From Acetobacter sp. (lineage in GTDB: Bacteria > Pseudomonadota > Alphaproteobacteria > Acetobacterales > Acetobacteraceae): a stretch of DNA of 64,000 bases. Location: contig JAAYUA010000055.1 in the NCBI GenBank assembly GCA_012517935.1, forward strand, positions 1-64,000, given 5' to 3'. This document shows, in pieces, positions 17,505 through 26,931 of the stretch. Within the stretch, counting starts at the first letter, position 1, and each line of letters begins with the position of its first letter. Both the position numbers and the translations under genes were made by a program. The notes under the pieces are model-generated. The model was not told the origin of the DNA, searched no databases, and saw only the letters and a program-made list of their open reading frames with translations.

Positions 17505-18610
17505 GGACGCCAGATCAGGGTCGAAGAAACTGCATAATTCCAGACAACACCGATCAGAGCACCAGCCACGCTGGCTTCATCCAATCCCCCACCTTCGGCC
17601 GAAAACAGTTGCGCCACACCGACATTGGCCCAGCCACCGATCGAAGACACAAGAATAAACACCAGCAATCCACCATAAAAACGCACACCTTTCAGGCGGC
17701 GGTCGCGATAGGTGAACGCGTTATCCAGCATAAAATTGGTCAGCATTGCCGCAAGCGTGCCAATACTCTGCGAGATGATGAAGCTCTGTCCGGCAAAATG
17801 CAGCAACGTCATCACTGCAAGATTGACCAGCACACCAATCGCACCGACCATGGCGAACGTCAGGAACCTGACAGGCAACCATCCGCCGCAGAGTTTATCA
17901 AGCAGCAAGGTCAGGAACTGAAACAGCACCAGAATATCGAGCTTGCTCTCACCCGCGACACGCGGTTTGAATCTGCATGGAATTTCAAGAACACGCGGCC
18001 TGTGGGGTGTCGACAGAATCAGATCCAGTAGAATCTTGAAGCCCTGCCCCGACAGACGCGGCGCGATCCTGTTGAAATAATCCCTCTTCACGGCAAAAAA
18101 ACCGCTCATCGGATCGCCCAGATTCACGCGCATCAACGCCTGAGCCATGCGGATACCTGTGTCGGACAACATATGCCGCCAGGCATTCGACAGCCCGGAA
18201 TTATCTCCACCAGCAACATGGCGGCTGCCTACGGCAATATCACAGCGATCCTCCGCCAAAGCATCAATCAGATCGCCCAGACGCTCCTCATCATGCTGCA
18301 GATCGCCGTCCATCACCGCGATGAAACGTGCCGAAGATGACAGGGCGCCTTCAATCACCGCACTGGACAGACCACGACGCCCGATCCTGCGAATACCGCG
18401 CACACGTGCATCCGCTTCGGCCAGAGCACGCACCTCATCTATTGTGCCGTCAGGAGAGTTGTCATCAACAAACACGACTTCCCACAAACGGCCAGCCAGC
18501 GCCTGTTCCAAAGCTGCGACCAGAGGGCGTATATTCGCAGCTTCACGAAAGACCGGAACGACAACCGTAATCTCGGCGCTGCCGATAGAATTATTCAACA
18601 TCGATTTCAC
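17501..18610 (-). CDS. Polyprenyl-phosphate glycosyltransferase (GT2) fused to a GtrA-like membrane domain
   Basis: Residues 1-240 form a dolichyl-phosphate-mannose-synthase-like GT2 domain with ITVVVPVFREAANI, the nucleotide site VVFVDDNSPDGT, the metal motif AVMDGDLQHD and GDPMSGFFAVKRDYF. Residues 250-369 are a four-helix GtrA domain (FLTFAMVGAIGVLVNLAVM, TNFMLDNAFTYRDRR). The fusion would both charge a polyprenyl phosphate with a sugar and help present it across the membrane. The start is GTG at 18610 or ATG at 18601; neither has a strong ribosome site, and the gene starts two bases after the Lrp stop codon. The 3' end overlaps the GT39 gene. Confidence 0.87.
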   Translation of the reverse strand: MKSMLNNSIGSAEITVVVPVFREAANIRPLVAALEQALAGRLWEVVFVDDNSPDGTIDEVRALAEADARVRGIRRIGRRGLSSAVIEGALSSSARFIAVMDGDLQHDEERLGDLIDALAEDRCDIAVGSRHVAGGDNSGLSNAWRHMLSDTGIRMAQALMRVNLGDPMSGFFAVKRDYFNRIAPRLSGQGFKILLDLILSTPHRPRVLEIPCRFKPRVAGESKLDILVLFQFLTLLLDKLCGGWLPVRFLTFAMVGAIGVLVNLAVMTLLHFAGQSFIISQSIGTLAAMLTNFMLDNAFTYRDRRLKGVRFYGGLLVFILVSSIGGWANVGVAQLFSAEGGGLDEASVAGALIGVVWNYAVSSTLIWRP

Positions 18611-18612
18611 AA

Positions 18613-19128
18613 TCAGCTGACAGTCGTTTCCATATCCAGTGGATACGGACCGGGGCGCTCCAGACTTGTCCGGATCGTCTGCAACGTCTGAACGCGCACG
18701 ACATGCGGCGCTTCGGTCAGACGGCTGGTCAGGATATTTTCCTGCGCGGGATCGCTGGCGGCAAGGCGCACCAGAAAATCACCACCACCGCGAATCATAT
18801 GGCATTCGATGGTTTCAGGCCACGAGGCCACCATTTCCTCAAACCCCTGCAATACGGCTTCTTTCTGGCTGTCCAGACCGATCAGGGCAAAAAGGGTGAT
18901 TGGCGCCCCCAAGGCCACGGGATCGATATCCGCGTGGTAACCACGGATAACCCCTTTTTCTTCCAGTCGCCTTACGCGCCGAAGGCATGGAGGGGAAGAA
19001 ATTCTGGCACGCCGTGCCAGCTCCACATTGGTAACCCGTCCATCTGCCTGAAGTTCAGCAAGAATCCGTCGGTCAACCGCATCTAGTTCTGTCACGTCAC
19101 TTCCGCCCCGCTGCAAGCGCTGTTTCAT
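18613..19128 (-). CDS. Lrp/AsnC-family transcriptional regulator
   Basis: The 171-residue protein has an N-terminal winged helix (LDAVDRRILAELQADGRVTNVELARRARIS, quoted for position only in part; then PCLRRVRRLEEKGVIRGYHA) and a C-terminal RAM ligand-binding domain (ITLFALIGLDSQ, IECHMIRGGGDFLVRL). Lrp-type factors respond to amino acids or related effectors and often control a neighbouring gene. It is divergent from trxB across about 150 bases and lies two bases before the GT2-GtrA gene. The start at 19128 (MKQRL) is chosen; a GTG at the conserved VTELD is an alternative. Effector and targets are unknown. Confidence 0.88.
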   Translation of the reverse strand: MKQRLQRGGSDVTELDAVDRRILAELQADGRVTNVELARRARISSPPCLRRVRRLEEKGVIRGYHADIDPVALGAPITLFALIGLDSQKEAVLQGFEEMVASWPETIECHMIRGGGDFLVRLAASDPAQENILTSRLTEAPHVVRVQTLQTIRTSLERPGPYPLDMETTVS

Positions 19129-19278
19129 ATTGCCTGCAGCGAGCGATATACGGCAATCATCCGGCTGGCGCAAAACACATCCAGCATTCCACATGCCTGC
19201 TTTTCTCTTGCCTCAACCACGTGGCAGGATCATACGGACCTTTCTTTTTTGTAATTCATATCGCGGGAGCCCTTAAGG

Positions 19279-20247
19279 ATGGGACAGACACACTCCACCG
19301 ACCTGCTCATCATCGGAGCCGGCCCCGCGGGTTATACCGCTGCCATCTATGCAGCCCGCGCCAGCCTTTCGCCCGTTCTGCTCACCGGAATGCAGCCCGG
19401 CGGCCAGTTGACCATCACGACCGACGTCGAAAACTATCCCGGATTCGCACAGGCCATTCAGGGTCCGTGGCTGATGGAACAGATGTCAGCCCAGGCCGAA
19501 CATGTCGGGACGAAAATTATCTATGACATGGTCGTATCCGTCGATTTCACGAAGGGATCTCCCTTTCATGTCACGACAGATGGCGGTGACACATGGATCG
19601 CAAAATCCGTCATTATCGCCACAGGTGCACAGGCACGCTGGCTGGGTCTGCCAAACGAAAAACGCCTTCAGGGTGCCGGTGTCTCCGCCTGCGCAACCTG
19701 TGACGGTTTTTTCTTCCGGGGCAAGAGAGTCGCCGTTGTCGGCGGCGGCAATACAGCCGTGGAAGAAGCCATCTATCTCACCCATCATGCCGATCATGTG
19801 ACGCTAATTCACCGCCGCGACAGCCTGAAAGCGGAAAAAATCCTTCAGGAACGTCTGTTTGCGCATCCAAAAGTCAGCGTTATCTGGAACAGCGCCGTCG
19901 AAGACATCCAGTCAGGCGGCACGCCAGAAGCCGTAACCGGTCTGACGCTGCGTGACACCGTGACTGGGGCGACATCGGAACTGGCTGTTGATGGTGTCTT
20001 CATCGCCATCGGCCATTCTCCAACCACGGCAATGTTCGGCAACCAGATCGAACTCGACGCCGAGGGATATATCGTAACGGAACCCGGCACGCCGCGGACA
20101 TCGGTCCCCGGCATTTTTGCCGCAGGTGACGTGCAGGACCGGACCTACAGACAGGCCGTCACGGCAGCAGGAACAGGCTGCATGGCCGCACTTGATGCCG
20201 AACGCTATATTGGCGGACTCATTCCGAATACAAAACCAGAAGCTTGA
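19279..20247 (+). CDS. trxB: Thioredoxin reductase (NADPH)
   Basis: TrxB transfers electrons from NADPH through FAD to thioredoxin. The 322-residue protein has the FAD motif IIGAGPAGYTAAIYAARA, the redox-active CATCDGFFF, the NADPH-binding VVGGGNTAVEEA and the closing GIFAAGDVQD. The start ATG at 19279 lies behind a GGGAGCCCTTAAGG stretch. It is divergent from the Lrp gene and followed by a LysR-family gene on the same strand, an arrangement often seen in Alphaproteobacteria. A thioredoxin gene (trxA) lies at 57 kb and is the probable partner. Confidence 0.95.
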   Translation: MGQTHSTDLLIIGAGPAGYTAAIYAARASLSPVLLTGMQPGGQLTITTDVENYPGFAQAIQGPWLMEQMSAQAEHVGTKIIYDMVVSVDFTKGSPFHVTTDGGDTWIAKSVIIATGAQARWLGLPNEKRLQGAGVSACATCDGFFFRGKRVAVVGGGNTAVEEAIYLTHHADHVTLIHRRDSLKAEKILQERLFAHPKVSVIWNSAVEDIQSGGTPEAVTGLTLRDTVTGATSELAVDGVFIAIGHSPTTAMFGNQIELDAEGYIVTEPGTPRTSVPGIFAAGDVQDRTYRQAVTAAGTGCMAALDAERYIGGLIPNTKPEA

Positions 20248-20322
20248 CCTCTTCAGAAACATACTGCACGTCATGCAGATATTTTACAGTCTGCCTGTTT
20301 CGATGTGCAGCGGGGGAATATT

Positions 20323-21234
20323 ATGCGTGCAGCAGGAGATAACCACAAAATGGACTGGGATAAGCTCAGGATTTTTCATGCTGTGGCCGAGGCAGGTTCG
20401 TTTACCCATGCCGGGGATTCGCTGAATCTTAGCCAGTCTGCCGTTTCCCGCCAGATATCTGCGCTGGAAGAAGCATTGCAGGTTCCGCTGTTTCACCGTC
20501 ATGCACGTGGCCTGATCCTGACCGAGCAGGGTGAAACACTCAACCAGACCGTGCGGGAAGTTTTCTCCAAACTGGAGATGACGCAGGTCCTGCTGACAGA
20601 AAGCAAGGAACGTGCGGCAGGCAGGCTTCGCGTCACGACCACAACCGGTTTTGGCACCTGCTGGCTGATGCCGCGTCTGCATCGTTTTCTGGAAGCCAAT
20701 CCTGAAATCTCAATCACCCTGATCCTTGAAGACAATGATCTGGATCTGGGCATGCGTGAAGCCGATGTCGCCGTCCGCATGCACCCGCCACGTCAGCCCG
20801 ATCTGATCCAGCGTCATCTGGCCGACTTCAAACTGTCGATCTATGCCGCGCCGTCCTATATTGAGCGCAACGGCGTTCCAACAGGAACGGATGACATCAA
20901 CAAACACACCTTTGTCGCTTTCGGTGGCTATCACGCCCCCGTCCCGCAGATAAACTGGCTGCTGGAAACCGATATGGAAAGCGGAACCCGCCGTGCAGCG
21001 CGGCTTGAAGTCAACAGTATGGCCGCGATGTCAGAAGCCATTGCCGCCGGTCTGGGGATTGGATCAATCCCTGACTATGCCGCCGCAGCCTATCCTGAAC
21101 TGGTCAAGATTCTTCCGAATCTGAGCAGCCCAACGGTCGAAGCCTATTTCGTTTATCCGGAAGAGCTTCGCAGTTCGAAGCGTGTGTCCGTTTTCCGGGA
21201 CTTCCTGACATCAGAGCTTGGCCTGCGCAGCTGA
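20323..21234 (+). CDS. LysR-family transcriptional regulator
   Basis: The product has a canonical LysR N-terminal helix-turn-helix (WDKLRIFHAVAEAGSFTHAG, LSQSAVSRQISALEE) and a periplasmic-binding-like effector domain (RLRVTTTTGFGTCWLMPRLH, MAAMSEAIAAGLGIGSIP). Three starts are in frame: GTG 20305, ATG 20323 and ATG 20350 right at MDWDKLRIF. ATG 20323 follows GGGGGAA and is used here; ATG 20350 with upstream CAGGAGA is nearly as good. It follows trxB by about 75 bases in the same direction. The regulon is not evident from sequence. Confidence 0.88.
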   Translation: MRAAGDNHKMDWDKLRIFHAVAEAGSFTHAGDSLNLSQSAVSRQISALEEALQVPLFHRHARGLILTEQGETLNQTVREVFSKLEMTQVLLTESKERAAGRLRVTTTTGFGTCWLMPRLHRFLEANPEISITLILEDNDLDLGMREADVAVRMHPPRQPDLIQRHLADFKLSIYAAPSYIERNGVPTGTDDINKHTFVAFGGYHAPVPQINWLLETDMESGTRRAARLEVNSMAAMSEAIAAGLGIGSIPDYAAAAYPELVKILPNLSSPTVEAYFVYPEELRSSKRVSVFRDFLTSELGLRS

Positions 21235-21260
21235 TTGTCCAACGTGGAATGATCGCTTAC

Positions 21261-21287
21261 CCCCTCCTGCCCACAAGGCTGGAGGGG
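21261..21287. terminator. Hairpin between convergent LysR gene and cbpM
   Basis: CCCCTCC (21261-21267) and GGAGGGG (21281-21287) form a perfect 7-bp GC stem with a 13-base loop, placed between two convergent gene ends. There is no long T run, so it is a weaker intrinsic terminator. Confidence 0.5.
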
Positions 21288-21296
21288 AATTATGTC

Positions 21297-21653
21297 TCAG
21301 GGTGCGGAAATCCGCGCCAGCCTCTCTCTGAGAAGAGTGCGCAGCTTTTCGGCTGACAGATTTTCCCTGTCCTCCAGCACCTCCTCCATCCGTCTGACCA
21401 GACGACGCGTGTCATACAGCTGATCCATCAGAGACAGAACGACCGGCACCGCGCCAGAATCCAGATCAAGATCAAACAGCAATTCCGCGATCAGGCGCGC
21501 ACGCGCTTCATCCACGGCATCGAAGCGATATCCGGAAACACCAGCCGTTTCCGGCATGAGAGCGGGACGGATCCATCCGTCACCAATCCAGCCCCGAACC
21601 ATGCCGGGGTCAACACGTCCCACACGTACACACAGTGTTTCCAGAGTAATCAC
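21297..21653 (-). CDS. cbpM: Chaperone modulator CbpM
   Basis: The 118-residue protein resembles the MerR-like CbpM/YccD family that binds the J-domain of CbpA and inhibits its co-chaperone activity. It has an N-terminal [21 protein letters not shown] helix-turn-helix-like segment and a C-terminal coiled coil ([20 protein letters not shown]). Its GTG start overlaps the stop codon of the J-domain gene (GTGA), the expected partner, which supports the name strongly. It is last in a three-gene minus-strand operon. Confidence 0.85.
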   Translation of the reverse strand: MITLETLCVRVGRVDPGMVRGWIGDGWIRPALMPETAGVSGYRFDAVDEARARLIAELLFDLDLDSGAVPVVLSLMDQLYDTRRLVRRMEEVLEDRENLSAEKLRTLLRERLARISAP

Positions 21654-22588
21654 GCGCTTTCTCCTTCCGCGCCTCCAGCCGGCTTCCAGTTTTCAAGAAA
21701 GGCCTTCAATGCATCGTCAGCCTTTCCAACCCTAACTTCCAACGTGACATACAGGTTTCCGGCTTCATGCTTGCCATGTGCCGCAACACCTTTTCCACGC
21801 AGACGAAGCACAGAACCGCTATCGGAATTTGCCGGAACATTCATCTTCACCGTGCCAGACGGCGTCGGAACCATAAAGGGACCACCGAGAACGGCAGTTT
21901 TCAGATCAATCGGCAAACGCCCACGAATATCACGTCCGTCACGTGTCCATGTTGGATCCGGTTTTACGGCAAGCGTGATCATGGCGTCGCCCGATGGACC
22001 TCCACGGACACCTTCCTCACCCTTGCCACGTAACCTCAGAGTCTGACCGTCTTCGGTTCCCGCAGGAATCTTGACATCAAGCTGTGAGCCATCAGGCAAG
22101 GTGATCCGGGATGTTCCACCATTCACAGAGTCAAGAAAGCTGACCTCAAGCCTATAGGAACTGTCGGCTCCCTTCTGGGGGCCAGCAGCCCTGCGACCAA
22201 ATCCGCCACCGCCCCGACCGCTGAACATCCCGCCCAGAAGATCATCCAGATCTTCCTGAGAGAAACCATTGCCGCCACCGGCACCATAACGGAATCCACC
22301 AGCGCCATCGGCAAAGTCACGATAGCCACCACCACCGCCAAATCCATGCGGTGCACGCTCCTGCCCGGAAGCGTCGATTTCCCCCCGGTCGAAGCGTCCC
22401 CGCTTTTCCTCATCGGACAAAAGATCGTTAGCAGTGTTCAGTTCCTTGAACTTTGCCTCAGCATCCTTGTCATCCGGATTGAGATCGGGATGCCATTTGC
22501 GTGCAAGTTTGCGATAGGCCTTGCGGATATCGTCCTGACTTGCCGTTTTTGAAACACCGAGAACCTGATACGGATCACGAACACTCAA
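21650..22588 (-). CDS. cbpA: DnaJ-class co-chaperone CbpA
   Basis: The 312-residue protein starts with a J-domain ([20 protein letters not shown]) carrying the Hsp70-stimulating HPD tripeptide in [11 protein letters not shown] Gly/Phe-rich linker follows, then two beta-barrel substrate-binding domains with [19 protein letters not shown] and the [12 protein letters not shown] repeat. No zinc-finger Cys motifs are present, so it is CbpA-type rather than DnaJ. The frame begins at TTG overlapping the upstream stop (TTGA). A GTG two codons later is an alternative start. The adjacent cbpM is its known modulator. Confidence 0.92.
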   Translation of the reverse strand: MSVRDPYQVLGVSKTASQDDIRKAYRKLARKWHPDLNPDDKDAEAKFKELNTANDLLSDEEKRGRFDRGEIDASGQERAPHGFGGGGGYRDFADGAGGFRYGAGGGNGFSQEDLDDLLGGMFSGRGGGGFGRRAAGPQKGADSSYRLEVSFLDSVNGGTSRITLPDGSQLDVKIPAGTEDGQTLRLRGKGEEGVRGGPSGDAMITLAVKPDPTWTRDGRDIRGRLPIDLKTAVLGGPFMVPTPSGTVKMNVPANSDSGSVLRLRGKGVAAHGKHEAGNLYVTLEVRVGKADDALKAFLENWKPAGGAEGESA

Positions 22589-22758
22589 CGATCTTCTCCT
22601 TCACTTTCCGCATCAATATCCGGGCCGAAATAAAGCGTATCAAGCAGATCCATCAACACGGCTACCGTAACGTCCGTTGCCAGACCAGCTTTCTCCGCCT
22701 CACTGACCAGAGCCAGTAGCCTCGGCTTCAGAAAATCCTGAGCCGGTGATGTCGTCAT
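22585..22758 (-). CDS. Small acidic/amphipathic protein, first gene of the cbpA operon
   Basis: The 57-residue product starts at ATG 22758, preceded by a GGAAGGAAG ribosome site; the track's longer start lacks such support. The sequence is predicted mostly helical ([32 protein letters not shown]) with a strongly acidic tail. It ends in a TGA that overlaps the TTG start of cbpA, so its translation probably feeds that of cbpA. I do not recognise the family. It lacks membrane segments and may be a small regulator or partner of the co-chaperone; that is inference from position only. Confidence 0.6.
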   Translation of the reverse strand: MTTSPAQDFLKPRLLALVSEAEKAGLATDVTVAVLMDLLDTLYFGPDIDAESEGEDR

Positions 22759-22916
22759 GAATTTCTTCCTTCCCTGCCAACGCAACCCACAAAACAGCTT
22801 TCCGCTCTGCCTCTGCGCCGCTCCATGCAGTACACTACTTTTCTCAAAAAATAGGAAGGTGAGCGCGCAGGTTCAATGCCATCCGCCCACCAACACAGAA
22901 AGTTCTCGTCAGCACA

Positions 22917-24590
22917 ATGCAGGAAACGCTGTTAGCCCTCACTCTCGTCGCGGTCACAGGCGTAACAGGCGTCTGCGCACGTATCCTGAAGCTGCACATT
23001 CCCATGCCGTTGCTACAGATTGCAGCAGGCATCATTGCAAACCTTATGGGACTGCATGTCGGTCTGGATAACAATCTTTTCCTGCTGCTGTTTATCTCCC
23101 CACTCCTGTTCGTCGATGCCTATCGCCTGCCGATGCGGGAATTCGGGGAACTGAAAAACATCATTGCCGCAATGGCGATCGGACTGGTCATTGTCGGGAC
23201 AGCTGGCGGTGGCTGGCTGCTGCACTGGCTGATTCCCGCCATTCCACTGGCTGCGGCACTGGCCCTCTCCGGCGCGCTTTCTCCAACCGACGCAATCTCG
23301 GTCGCAGGCATCCTGCGGAGTGGTCGCGTGCCCCCCCGCCTGCTGCACATTCTGCGTGGTGAAGCGCTGCTGAACGATGCTTCAGGCCTTGTCTGCTTCA
23401 AATTCGCCGTCGCAGCAGCCACGACTGGCCTGTTCTCCCTAAAAGCCGCTTCCGCCAATTTTGTGTGGGTGGCACTGGGCGGAATCGCTATCGGTTTTAC
23501 CGTTGGATTTCTGGCCAGCAAAATCGAGAGTTTTCTGCTGCGCAAAGGCTACGATGACCCCTCCAGCCACTCTCTTCTGGCACTGCTGATCCCTTTCGGC
23601 ATCTATCTTATTGCTGAACATATCAACACTTCAGGCATCCTTGCCGTTGTTGCCGGGGGCATGACCATTCGTCTGAGTGGCATCATGAACGAAACGCAGA
23701 TCGAGACGCGCATGCGCGCCACGGCAATCTGGGACATGGTTTCCTTCACACTGAACGGGCTTGTCTTCCTGCTTCTGGGTCTGCAACTGCCCTTCCTGTT
23801 CCACGACGCCAAAGCCCTGATGCATTCCAGCGGCTTTTCTCCCTGGACCATCCCTCTCGCAATTCTGACCCTTCAGGCCAGCATGACCGCGATCCGCCTG
23901 CTTTGGGTCATTACATCAGCACTGATCCGTCGCATTATCGCTAAGATCAGACATGTCAGTTGTGTGGTGCCAAGCTGGAAGGAATGCGTCATTCTCGCAC
24001 TGGCCGGAACCCGGGGAACAATCACTCTCGCCGCCGTAATGTCACTTCCCGCAGCCGCTGAGTTTCCAGACCGCGCAATAGTGATCATCGTCGCTGCTGG
24101 CGTCATCATCTCATCCCTGCTCCTGGCCAGTATCCTGCTGCCTGTCATGTTGCATCTTCTGCCAGCCTCAACAGATATCAGCGGTTCACAGCAGGAACTG
24201 GACGAAACACGCCTCTCTCTCGTCCGCACGGCGATCACAGTCTTGCAAAATGAAGCCACAAGACATCAGAACCCGGATGACAGCGAGCCCGACAGCCTGT
24301 CCATTGCCCATGCTCAGGCGGTTCCGCTGCTGTTACAGGAATATCAGGAATTGCAGCACACTCTGGACAGAAAGCAGTCCGATCCGGGGCAGGATCACGA
24401 ATTCTCTGTCCGCAATCGCCGCGCGGAATTGGCAATCCGCCTGCGTATTGTTCGAACACAGCGGAGAAAACTGCGTGAACTCCTGCTCGATCGCAAAATC
24501 AATGACGAAACCGAACGTGTCCTGAGTCGTCAGATCGACGTTCATGAACAGGAACTCATGGACGAAGCCTCCGCCCTGCCGCATGTTTAA
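22917..24590 (+). CDS. CPA1-family Na+(K+)/H+ antiporter
   Basis: The 557-residue protein has about twelve membrane helices and the CPA1 exchanger motifs GALSPTDAISVAGIL and RGEALLNDASGLVCFKFAVA, the second holding the paired acidic/Asn ion-site residues. LALAGTRGTITLAAVMSLPAA completes the pattern seen in NhaP/YjcE-type antiporters. A C-terminal cytoplasmic tail of about 130 residues, rich in charged and Gln residues, probably regulates activity. Ion specificity cannot be read. It starts divergently from the cbpA operon, and ybaK follows after 50 bases. Confidence 0.88.
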   Translation: MQETLLALTLVAVTGVTGVCARILKLHIPMPLLQIAAGIIANLMGLHVGLDNNLFLLLFISPLLFVDAYRLPMREFGELKNIIAAMAIGLVIVGTAGGGWLLHWLIPAIPLAAALALSGALSPTDAISVAGILRSGRVPPRLLHILRGEALLNDASGLVCFKFAVAAATTGLFSLKAASANFVWVALGGIAIGFTVGFLASKIESFLLRKGYDDPSSHSLLALLIPFGIYLIAEHINTSGILAVVAGGMTIRLSGIMNETQIETRMRATAIWDMVSFTLNGLVFLLLGLQLPFLFHDAKALMHSSGFSPWTIPLAILTLQASMTAIRLLWVITSALIRRIIAKIRHVSCVVPSWKECVILALAGTRGTITLAAVMSLPAAAEFPDRAIVIIVAAGVIISSLLLASILLPVMLHLLPASTDISGSQQELDETRLSLVRTAITVLQNEATRHQNPDDSEPDSLSIAHAQAVPLLLQEYQELQHTLDRKQSDPGQDHEFSVRNRRAELAIRLRIVRTQRRKLRELLLDRKINDETERVLSRQIDVHEQELMDEASALPHV

Positions 24591-24640
24591 TCTCGACACC
24601 CAATATTTCTCACAACGTCAAACCGGCCACACAAACACTC

Positions 24641-25114
24641 ATGAGCAAGCGCACACCAGCTTCAACATTCCTCGAAAAACATGGTGTTCCCTTCACCATG
24701 CACAGTTACGACTATGACGGCTCCGTCGGTAAACTGGGCATTCATGCCGCCGCTGCCGTCGGACAGCCCCCTGAAAAAGTGTTCAAGACACTGATGGCTG
24801 AAGTCGATGGGAAACATGTGTGTCTGGTGATTCCCGTCGCCTGTGAAGCCAGCATGAAAAAGATTGCCGCCGCATGCTCCGGGAAAAAAGCCCACATGAT
24901 GAAACCGGCCGATGCGGAGCGGATTACCGGCTTTCAGGTTGGAGGCATCAGTCCCTTCGGACAACGCCGGAAAATCCCCGTCCTCGTCGCGGAGGAAGCC
25001 GGGCAGCAGGAAAAGATATTTGTGAACGGTGGCGGTCGAGGGCTCCAGGTCGAAGTCGCGACAGCAGATCTGCTCCGCATTCTGGGCGCCAGTCTGACGG
25101 ACCTGACAGCCTGA
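24641..25114 (+). CDS. ybaK: Cys-tRNA(Pro)/Cys-tRNA(Cys) deacylase YbaK
   Basis: YbaK hydrolyses mischarged Cys-tRNA(Pro). The 157-residue length equals the family norm. Visible features are TPASTFLEKHGVPFTMHSYD, the catalytic-lysine segment PEKVFKTLMAEVDGK and the GGISPFGQRRKIPVLVAEEA loop, all diagnostic of the YbaK/EbsC branch of the INS superfamily. It follows the antiporter gene on the same strand and may share its message, without functional link. Confidence 0.92.
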   Translation: MSKRTPASTFLEKHGVPFTMHSYDYDGSVGKLGIHAAAAVGQPPEKVFKTLMAEVDGKHVCLVIPVACEASMKKIAAACSGKKAHMMKPADAERITGFQVGGISPFGQRRKIPVLVAEEAGQQEKIFVNGGGRGLQVEVATADLLRILGASLTDLTA

Positions 25115-25229
25115 AATCGACACAACATCTATCGACTACTTAACTTTACAGCAGGGGCCGACAGCAGATACCCGCAATGCAACCTTCCAGCGGAACCCAT
25201 CCGCTGGATCAGATACATGCGGAGTCCTC

Positions 25230-26780
25230 ATGACGCGAACCTCTTCCCCATCATCCATTGATGTGCGACCGCGCCGCCTTCTGTCAGCCCTTCTGGCCTC
25301 CACATTCTGTGCGACCCTCTCTGTCTCGTCCGTTCTTGCCGCGGAAACCGCCAAAACTGCGGCCACGGCCACAGAATCAGCAGCAACCCCCACCTTCAAA
25401 GGCAATGCCGCGCTGCTTCCGGCAGATTCCATCACGAAGCATGTCGCCACGATCAACGGGAAGAAACTGCCCTACACCGCCCATGCAGGCACGCTGACAC
25501 TGCGCGATGCGAATGGGGACCCATCCGCCCGCGTTTTCTATGTCGCCTACACACTGGATGGTGCAGCGACGGAAAAGCGCCCGGTCACTTTCTTCTTCAA
25601 CGGTGGTCCGGGTGGCGCCACGGCATATCTCAATCTTGGTGCAGCCGGACCTGTTGCCCTGACCTTCCCGGACGGAAACCCCACCGATGGAGTCGCCGCC
25701 AAACTTGGTCCAAACCCGGACAGCTGGCTGCCCTCCACCGACATGGTCTTCATTGATGCCGTGGGCACCGGATATTCCCAGCCCACCAATCCGGAAAAAG
25801 CCGGTAAGGAATTTTACGGCACAAAGCAGGATGGACGCGCCTTCGCCAAGGCCATCAGCCTGTGGATTGGTCAGAACAACCGCCACACATCCCCGCTCTG
25901 GCTGGCTGGTGAAAGTTACGGTGGCATCCGTTCCATTGAGGTCGCGACAGCCCTGCAACAGCAGCAGAACATTCTCCTGCATGGGATTGTCATGGTCTCT
26001 CCCGCGCTGGAGATGAAATTCCTCGACACGTCCAGCAATCCTCTGGGCTCGGCAATGCTCCTGCCCTCATTCGCCGCCGCCGAACTGGAACGCCAGCACA
26101 AGCTGACACCCGAAGCTGCCGATGCCGCATGGAAATATGCTTTTGGCCCCTATCTGCTGGCCACGGGTGGCGAACCTCTGACCGGCGATGCGGCAAAGGC
26201 TTTCTACAGCAAAGTCGCCACAATGACCGGTCTGCCGGAAAGTGTGGTCGCCAGCCAGAGCGGCATGCCCGATCCTCAGGCGCATGATGTTCGCAGCCGT
26301 AACGGCCGCCTGATGACGCTTTATGATGCAACGGTCACCATCGCCGATCCTTATCCCGATGGTGTCGAAAACGGGAACAGCCCTGACCCGACCCTCTTCG
26401 GTTTTGGTCGTGCTTATGGCGGCGCCTTCGAAGGATATGCCGCGCAGGATCTCGGTTTCCGGACTGATCTGACCTACAACCTGCTCAATCTGGATGTGAA
26501 CCGCCAGTGGGATTTCCGTGGAGAGGGCGAAATGATCGCCAGCGAAATCCCGGCCATGCGCCAACTTCTGGCACTCAATCCTTCACTCCGGATCTTTATC
26601 GCCAATGGCTATTTCGATCTGGCCTGCCCGTTCGGAAGCTCCCGCTGGGTCGCATCCCGTCTGCCCGTTGGTCGTGATCGCGTCAGCCTGCACGTCTATC
26701 CGGGCGGGCACATGATCTACACACGTGCGGATTCCCGAGCCGCCTTGTCTCATGACGTTCAGACGTTCCTGACAAAGTAA
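25230..26780 (+). CDS. Secreted serine carboxypeptidase-like peptidase (family S10)
   Basis: The 516-residue precursor has a signal peptide (RRLLSALLASTFCATLSVSS, cleavage near VLAAE). The mature protein shows the S10 features: oxyanion-hole region FFFNGGPGGATAYL, nucleophile Ser in AGESYGGIRS, Asp in NGYFDLACP and His in PGGHMIYTRADS. Such periplasmic carboxypeptidase-like enzymes are common in acetic acid bacteria and xanthomonads; their peptide substrates are unknown. It stands alone, followed by a decayed region. An imperfect hairpin (GCCGCCG...CGGCGGC, about 26787-26823) lies just after the stop and may end the transcript, though without a T run. Confidence 0.9.
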   Translation: MTRTSSPSSIDVRPRRLLSALLASTFCATLSVSSVLAAETAKTAATATESAATPTFKGNAALLPADSITKHVATINGKKLPYTAHAGTLTLRDANGDPSARVFYVAYTLDGAATEKRPVTFFFNGGPGGATAYLNLGAAGPVALTFPDGNPTDGVAAKLGPNPDSWLPSTDMVFIDAVGTGYSQPTNPEKAGKEFYGTKQDGRAFAKAISLWIGQNNRHTSPLWLAGESYGGIRSIEVATALQQQQNILLHGIVMVSPALEMKFLDTSSNPLGSAMLLPSFAAAELERQHKLTPEAADAAWKYAFGPYLLATGGEPLTGDAAKAFYSKVATMTGLPESVVASQSGMPDPQAHDVRSRNGRLMTLYDATVTIADPYPDGVENGNSPDPTLFGFGRAYGGAFEGYAAQDLGFRTDLTYNLLNLDVNRQWDFRGEGEMIASEIPAMRQLLALNPSLRIFIANGYFDLACPFGSSRWVASRLPVGRDRVSLHVYPGGHMIYTRADSRAALSHDVQTFLTK

Positions 26781-26931
26781 TCCTATTGCCGCCGGAGAGA
26801 GACATAGTCGATTTCTTCGGCGGCCTCAGGGCTTGCCCTGAACACTGATACCGGGGACTTGTCATCAATCGCAGAGCCTACGCGAATGATTTCCACCAAG
26901 GAAACTCAGGGATATTTTCTTCCATTCCGCT

